A stretch of 64,000 bases of DNA from positions 124,001 through 188,000 of the forward strand of contig NZ_CANNGQ010000005.1 in the NCBI RefSeq assembly GCF_947504145.1. The letters are read 5' to 3'. How positions within the stretch are numbered: the stretch's first letter is position 1; each line of letters opens with the position of its first letter. The DNA comes from an uncultured Microbulbifer sp. GTDB taxonomy: Bacteria; Pseudomonadota; Gammaproteobacteria; Pseudomonadales; Cellvibrionaceae. The notes beneath the pieces are model-generated. The model worked only from the letters and a program-made list of their open reading frames with translations. It was not told where the DNA came from and made no database searches. Of the stretch, positions 58,021-64,000 are shown in pieces. A program made the translations under genes and the position numbers.

Positions 58021-59487
58021 TTATTCTGCTGTCGGGGTTGTTGCAGGGGCAGTTTTTTGGTGCCAGTCAGTGGCTTGCTGGAACTGGTGCGCCACATTCA
58101 GCATGCGCGCCTCGTCCAGATAGTTGCCAATGATCTGCAGGCCGACGGGCAGACCGCGGGCGAAACCACAGGGGATGGACATGCCGGGCAGGCCGGCGAG
58201 GTTGGTGGCGATGGTGTAAATGTCTTCCAGATACATTGCCACCGGATCGGAATTTTTTTCGCCCAGCTTGAACGCCGGGTTTGGTGCGGTGGGGCCCATG
58301 ATGACATCGACCTTGTCGAAGGCGTCGACAAAGTCCTGCTTGATCAGGCGGCGCACCTGCTGGGCCTTGTTGTAGTAGGCATCGTAGTAACCGGCGGACA
58401 GCGCGTAGCTGCCTACAAGAATACGGCGCTTCACCTCCTCGCCAAACCCTTCGCCGCGGGAGCGCATATACAGGTCGCGCAAGTCGGCGGGGTTCTCGCA
58501 GCGGTAGCCGTAGCGCACACCGTCAAAGCGGGACAGGTTGGCGGAGGCTTCGGCAGGTGCGATCACGTAGTAGGCGGGCACCGCAAGGTTGCTGTGGGGC
58601 AGATTGATTTCTACCAGCTCGGCGCCGAGCTTTACGTATTCATTCAGCGCTTCCTGTACACGCTCGCGCACTTCGGTATCGAGGCCGTCGCTCAGGTACT
58701 CGGACGGCACGCCAATTTTCAGGCCCTGGATACTGTCGTTCAACTTGGCGCTGAAGTCTTCTGCCGGGTGGTCCAGGCAGGTGGAGTCTTTTTTGTCCGG
58801 GCTGGCCATGACCGACAGCATCAGTGCGGCGTCTTCGGCGGTGCGGGCAATAGGGCCGCCCTGGTCGAGGCTGGAGGCAAAGGCGATCATGCCCCAGCGG
58901 GATACTCTGCCGTAAGTGGGCTTCAGGCCGGTGGTACCGGTCATGGCCGCGGGCTGGCGGATGGAGCCGCCGGTATCGGTGGCGGTGGTGCCGGGCACCA
59001 GTTGCGCGGCGACGGCGGCGGCGGAACCACCGGAAGAGCCGCCGGGAATACGTTCGATATCCCAGGGGTTTTTCACCGCGCCGTAGAAACTGGATTCGTT
59101 GGAGGAGCCCATGGCGAACTCGTCCATATTGGTTTTACCCAGGCTGACCGCACCCGCCTGCTGAAAGTTGCTCACCACGGTGGCGTCGTAGGGCGGGATG
59201 AAGTTGTCGAGCATCTTCGAGCCGCAGCTGGTGCGCACACCAGTGGTGCAGAAGATGTCTTTGTGGGCAATAGGTACGCCGCACAGGGCCGGGGCATCGC
59301 CCTGGGCCAGGCGGTCGTCGGCAGCGGCGGCGGCCTTGATGGCCTGGTCACCGGTGACGGTGATAAAACTGTTGAGCTGGCTGTCCAGCTGCTGAATACG
59401 CTCCAGCAGGTGGGTGGTGATCTCGACGCTGGAGAATTGTTTGTCGCGCAGGCCGCGGACGATCTCGGCGATGGTCAACTGATGCAT
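58021..59487 (-). CDS. gatA: Aspartyl/glutamyl-tRNA amidotransferase subunit A
   Basis: An amidase that releases ammonia from glutamine for GatB. The protein has 488 residues. The Ser-cisSer-Lys triad is readable: K76 in VPIAHKD, S151 in PGGSSGGS and S175 in [10 protein letters not shown]. The presence of gatCAB means that Gln-tRNA(Gln) and/or Asn-tRNA(Asn) can be made by the indirect route here. Confidence 0.97.
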   Translation of the reverse strand: MHQLTIAEIVRGLRDKQFSSVEITTHLLERIQQLDSQLNSFITVTGDQAIKAAAAADDRLAQGDAPALCGVPIAHKDIFCTTGVRTSCGSKMLDNFIPPYDATVVSNFQQAGAVSLGKTNMDEFAMGSSNESSFYGAVKNPWDIERIPGGSSGGSAAAVAAQLVPGTTATDTGGSIRQPAAMTGTTGLKPTYGRVSRWGMIAFASSLDQGGPIARTAEDAALMLSVMASPDKKDSTCLDHPAEDFSAKLNDSIQGLKIGVPSEYLSDGLDTEVRERVQEALNEYVKLGAELVEINLPHSNLAVPAYYVIAPAEASANLSRFDGVRYGYRCENPADLRDLYMRSRGEGFGEEVKRRILVGSYALSAGYYDAYYNKAQQVRRLIKQDFVDAFDKVDVIMGPTAPNPAFKLGEKNSDPVAMYLEDIYTIATNLAGLPGMSIPCGFARGLPVGLQIIGNYLDEARMLNVAHQFQQATDWHQKTAPATTPTAE

Positions 59488-59536
59488 TGGAAATCCGGTT
59501 TCTTGTCTATTCTGTATTCGCTTGCGAGCTGGTGGG

Positions 59537-59824
59537 TCAGTCGATGACCTTGGGTACCAGGTAAAGGCCCGCTTCCGATAGCGGCGCCAGGGCGAGGAAG
59601 TCTTCGCGGCGATTGGGCTCGGTGACTTCGTCTTTGCGCAGTACCTGTACGGCGTCCAGCGGGTGAGCCATGGGCTCGACGCCGTCGGTATTGACCGCCT
59701 GCAGCTGGTCCACCAGTTGCAGTACGTCGCCGAGGCGGCTGCTAACGTCGTCTATGGTTTCTTTGGAAATGGCGATACGGGCCAGTTCGGCCAGCTTTTC
59801 AACGGTTTGCGCGTCCACGGCCAT
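59537..59824 (-). CDS. gatC: Aspartyl/glutamyl-tRNA amidotransferase subunit C
   Basis: A 95-residue small subunit that helps GatA fold and bind GatB. The conserved [13 protein letters not shown] and [21 protein letters not shown] are present. It is first in gatCAB, with the divergent mreB promoter region upstream. Confidence 0.95.
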   Translation of the reverse strand: MAVDAQTVEKLAELARIAISKETIDDVSSRLGDVLQLVDQLQAVNTDGVEPMAHPLDAVQVLRKDEVTEPNRREDFLALAPLSEAGLYLVPKVID

Positions 59825-61223
<1,399 letters not shown>

Positions 61224-61345
61224 TCCAGGTTTTGTCGCAATAACGGCGGTCTCAGGGATTGTGAGTACCGCCGATTCTCCCGCGCATGGACACGCGCAAC
61301 AGCCAATAACAACATCATTGCTGAACTGGTCAATGGGGGCCGCCC

Positions 61346-62245
61346 ATTAAACCGCTATTTACCCGAGGCCCGTCGCCGGAATCCCGCATTGTTGTGCTGG
61401 GAGCGGTGGCGACTGCGCTGATTCTGATCAATATCTACACCGATTGGCTGGACCCGGTGCGCGAGCGCCTCTCCAGTTTGTCTGCCCCATTTTACTGGCT
61501 GACCGATACCCCCTCGCGGGTGGGTGGCTGGGCCGGTGAGCAGCTGCGCACTCGCGACGAGCTGCTGGAAGAAAACAGCCGCCTGCAGCACCAGGTGATG
61601 TTACTCGAGCAGCAGACTCAACTTCTCGCCGCCGTCCGCGCGGAAAATACCCAGCTGAAAGAACTGATGAACTCTGCCGAAAGTGTGGACCAGCGTGTGC
61701 TGGTGGCGCAGGTGATCGGTGTTTCCCCGGATCCTCTCGAGCATGTGGTGATCATTGACAAGGGGCGCAGTGACGGTCTGCGCCAGGGCACTGCCATCAT
61801 GGACGCCAGTGGATTGCTGGGGCAGGTGATTGAGGCGGGCAACATCTCCAGCCGGGTGCTGTTGATTACCGACGCCAACCACGCACTGCCGGTGCAGGTG
61901 TTGCGCAACAGCGTGCGCGCGGTGGCCGAGGGCACCGGTGACCTCTACCGTCTCAAATTGCGCCATCTGGCCAATACCAGTGATATTCGCGAGGGCGATC
62001 TGCTGCTCAGCTCGGGCCTCGGCGGCCGCTTCCCCGCGGGCTACCCGGTGGGAGAGGTGACCGCGGTCAAACGCGACCCGGGGCGCGCCTTTGCGGATGT
62101 CGATGTGCAGCCCCGCGGGCGCATGAATCGCAGCCGTTTCGTGCTGGCGGTGATCGATCAGGAGTCCGGTGAAAGTGGTCTGGAGCCCGGGTTTGACGCG
62201 GAATTGGATGAGGTGCTGGACAGCGCCCCGGCGCCGCAGGACTGA
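61346..62245 (+). CDS. mreC: Rod shape-determining protein MreC, probable ATT start
   Basis: A periplasmic scaffold of the elongasome. Read from ATT at 61346 it has 299 residues and starts (M)KPLFTRGPSPESR, aligning with the E. coli start MKPIFSRGPSLQIR. The first standard start codon in frame is GTG at 61394, which would remove these residues and part of the membrane anchor; the upstream stop is at 61322. Helix at about 14-31, coiled coil at about 65-115, then the beta domain (HALPVQVLRN, SSGLGGRFPAGYPVG). Confidence 0.85.
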   Translation: MKPLFTRGPSPESRIVVLGAVATALILINIYTDWLDPVRERLSSLSAPFYWLTDTPSRVGGWAGEQLRTRDELLEENSRLQHQVMLLEQQTQLLAAVRAENTQLKELMNSAESVDQRVLVAQVIGVSPDPLEHVVIIDKGRSDGLRQGTAIMDASGLLGQVIEAGNISSRVLLITDANHALPVQVLRNSVRAVAEGTGDLYRLKLRHLANTSDIREGDLLLSSGLGGRFPAGYPVGEVTAVKRDPGRAFADVDVQPRGRMNRSRFVLAVIDQESGESGLEPGFDAELDEVLDSAPAPQD

Positions 62246-62249
62246 ATTC

Positions 62250-62729
62250 ATGGAAGCCCACAATCGCTGGTTTATCCTGCTGACGATTTTTTTCGCCCTG
62301 CTGCTCGCGGTAATGCCATTGCCCACCAACTGGCTCTGGTTTCGCCCGGCCTTCTGTGCGCTGCTGGTGATTTTCTGGACCACCCGAATGCCGCAGGAGC
62401 TGGGGGTTGGTTTTGCCTGGATGGTGGGACTGGTGGAAGACCTGGTGACCGGCTCCACCCTCGGCGCGCACGCGCTGGCACTGGCGGTGCTGGCCTATTT
62501 CAGCCTGCTCACCTACCGCCGCACCCGCGCATTCAACCCGGGGCAGCAGTTGATGTGGGTATTTGTACTGGTGGGAATCCATCAGTTACTGGGGAACTGG
62601 GTGCACAGCCTGGCGGGCAAACCGGTGCCCGGGCTCACTTTTTTGTGGCCGGCGCTCACCACCGCCCTGCTGTGGCCGCTCGTGACACCCTGGTTGCACG
62701 TTATGGCTTCGCGATTGCAGATCCGCTGA
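62250..62729 (+). CDS. mreD: Rod shape-determining protein MreD
   Basis: A small inner-membrane partner of MreC. From the ATG at 62250 it has 159 residues with about five hydrophobic helices (RWFILLTIFFALLLAVMPLP at the start). The ATG lies 4 bases after the mreC stop. A longer in-frame reading from 62169 would overlap mreC by 77 bases and is unlikely. Confidence 0.92.
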   Translation: MEAHNRWFILLTIFFALLLAVMPLPTNWLWFRPAFCALLVIFWTTRMPQELGVGFAWMVGLVEDLVTGSTLGAHALALAVLAYFSLLTYRRTRAFNPGQQLMWVFVLVGIHQLLGNWVHSLAGKPVPGLTFLWPALTTALLWPLVTPWLHVMASRLQIR

Positions 62730-62875
62730 CTCTTTGTGCGTGAAAAGTCGCAAAGCGCAAATTAATGTTAAGTGGCGCACTGAATGCGGTCATTTTTCGA
62801 GCGCTGACGCTATAATCAGGCCTTCATTCGACCCCATTCGTCTGTTCGATAACCATAAGTCAATAACCATAAGCC

Positions 62876-63538
62876 GTGCCAGTGCAACAGTTCGAGACAC
62901 AAGAGTCCCTTCCAGAGCAGCGTCTGATCCTGGCCTCCGCATCCCCGCGGCGGGCGGAGCTTCTGATGCAGATTGGCGTGACTTTTTCCTCTGCAGCAAC
63001 CTCTGTGGAAGAGCGCCGCGACCCCAATGAATCTCCTGAGGAGTACGTGCTGCGCCTGGCGCAGGAAAAATCCCGTGCCGGCCTGGCGCTGCTAGACAAT
63101 CCGAATACCTGGTCCCTTGGGGCCGACACCCTCGGCGTGGTGGATGGTGAAATCCTGGAGAAACCCCGCGACTTCACTGATTTTGCCCGCATGATGCGCC
63201 TGATGTCCGGGCGTGAACACTCCGTGCTCACTGCCATCTGCCTGACCGGTGCTGAACAGTCGTTCAGTGAGGTGGTGGAGACGCGGGTGCGGTTTCGCGA
63301 ACTGGACCGGCGCCTGATCGAGGGCTACTGGAATACCGGAGAACCGGCGGACAAGGCCGGCGGCTACGGCATTCAGGGAATGGGCGCGCTGCTGGTGGCG
63401 TCCATTCAGGGCAGTTACAGCAATGTGGTGGGATTGCCGCTGGAGACCCTGGGTGGGTTTCTGGAGCGTGCGGGCATTCCCTACTGGCAATTCGACAAGC
63501 GCACTTCCGGCCAGGCGACCGGCCCAGGGATGATTTAG
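62876..63538 (+). CDS. maf: Maf-family nucleotide pyrophosphatase (YhdE type)
   Basis: Hydrolyses dTTP, UTP and modified nucleotides to monophosphates. The protein has 220 residues when read from the GTG at 62876; a second GTG lies two codons later. The substrate motif [10 protein letters not shown] is at 21-30 and the conserved GADT at about 82-85. It lies between mreD and rng, as in E. coli. The upstream gap of 146 bases may hold its own promoter. Confidence 0.92.
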   Translation: MPVQQFETQESLPEQRLILASASPRRAELLMQIGVTFSSAATSVEERRDPNESPEEYVLRLAQEKSRAGLALLDNPNTWSLGADTLGVVDGEILEKPRDFTDFARMMRLMSGREHSVLTAICLTGAEQSFSEVVETRVRFRELDRRLIEGYWNTGEPADKAGGYGIQGMGALLVASIQGSYSNVVGLPLETLGGFLERAGIPYWQFDKRTSGQATGPGMI

Positions 63539-63551
63539 GAGTGATGGCCCA

Positions 63552-64000
63552 GTGAGCGAAGAATTACTGATTAATGTGGCGCCCATGGAAACCCGCGTAG
63601 CGCTGGTGGAAAACGGTGTGTTGCAGGAAGTTTACCTGGAGCGCAGTGCGAGCCGCGGAATTGTCGGCAATATCTACAAGGGCAAGGTGGTGCGCGTGCT
63701 GCCCGGTATGCAAGCGGCCTTTGTGGATATCGGCCTGGAGCGGGCCGGCTTTATCCACGCCTCGGATATCGCACCGCTGGATGAAGACGGAATGGAGTCC
63801 CGCGAGGGCGAGGTGGCGGACATCCGCGCGCTGGTGCGCGAAGGGCAGTCGCTGGTGGTACAGGTGGTGAAAGATCCCATCTCCAGCAAGGGCGCACGCC
63901 TTACCACCCATCTTTCTGTGTCCGCCCGCTATCTGGTGTATATGCCCCAGACCCGCCATATCGGCATCTCCAACCGGATTGAAGACGAGTCTGAGCGCGA
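63552..64000 (+). CDS. rng: Ribonuclease G, N-terminal part
   Basis: An endoribonuclease that matures 16S rRNA and decays mRNA. Only the first 149 codons are present, from a GTG at 63552 (MSEELLINVAPMETRVALVENG). The S1-like RNA-binding domain is visible (GNIYKGKVVRVLPGMQAAFVDIG), and the sequence runs off the window at ISNRIEDESER. The short length of the lead-in before S1 favours RNase G over RNase E. It follows maf by 13 bases. Confidence 0.93.
   Translation, partial: MSEELLINVAPMETRVALVENGVLQEVYLERSASRGIVGNIYKGKVVRVLPGMQAAFVDIGLERAGFIHASDIAPLDEDGMESREGEVADIRALVREGQSLVVQVVKDPISSKGARLTTHLSVSARYLVYMPQTRHIGISNRIEDESER

Overview
The window reads as chromosomal DNA of a marine, polysaccharide-degrading gammaproteobacterium of the Cellvibrionales type; Microbulbifer is the closest guess. 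This rests on three things. The housekeeping order prmC-prfA-hemA / lbcA-lolB-ispE-tRNA(Gln)-prs-rplY-pth-ychF matches Pseudomonas. The GlcNAc genes are of the NagK/NagB-II/NagP/NagR type known from Alteromonadales and Xanthomonadales. There is also a TonB receptor followed by a halogenase-like gene and a SapC gene. The DNA is moderately GC-rich. I see no insertion sequence, prophage, integrase or CRISPR array.

Layout. 0-11 kb is housekeeping: the end of pal, cpoB, queE, queC, two identical tRNA-Lys genes, nadA, a BepA-like protease, tusA, an AI-2E-type permease, a long-form purC and an aspartate aminotransferase. 10-12.5 kb holds a lipoprotein of unknown function and an unusual fusion of a periplasmic binding protein with an OmpA domain. 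12.7-28.5 kb is a catabolic island: nagK, nagB-II, nagA and nagP, the LacI-type regulator nagR, then pgi, edd, zwf, pgl, eda, gap and pyk. Together these carry GlcNAc through fructose-6-P and the Entner-Doudoroff route to pyruvate. 28.8-34.8 kb holds a TonB receptor with two tandem NagR-type operators, a flavin-dependent halogenase homologue, a DUF6445/2OG-oxygenase-like gene and a SapC gene.

34.9-49.7 kb returns to housekeeping: a TauE permease, tRNA-Met and tRNA-Gln behind a textbook stringent-type promoter, an EamA exporter, ychF, pth, rplY, prs, a second tRNA-Gln with a broken tRNA-like remnant beside it, ispE, lolB, lbcA, hemA, prfA, prmC and a CDF metal exporter. 49.7-64 kb holds an exported AstE-like amidohydrolase, a MATE pump, a DoxX protein, an RhlB-type helicase, cysZ, a PA4642-like gene, gatCAB, mreBCD, maf and the start of rng. 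mreC appears to begin with the rare codon ATT.

The most interesting part is the regulon logic. One palindrome (TGACA-RCGY-TRTCA) occurs before nagK, before pgi and twice before the TonB receptor. It ties outer-membrane uptake, inner-membrane uptake, GlcNAc catabolism and central carbon flow to one inducer. The receptor-halogenase-DUF6445-SapC cassette lies directly downstream and has no assigned role in sugar metabolism. Functions are inferred by reading the sequences and from knowledge of the families; no database search was run.
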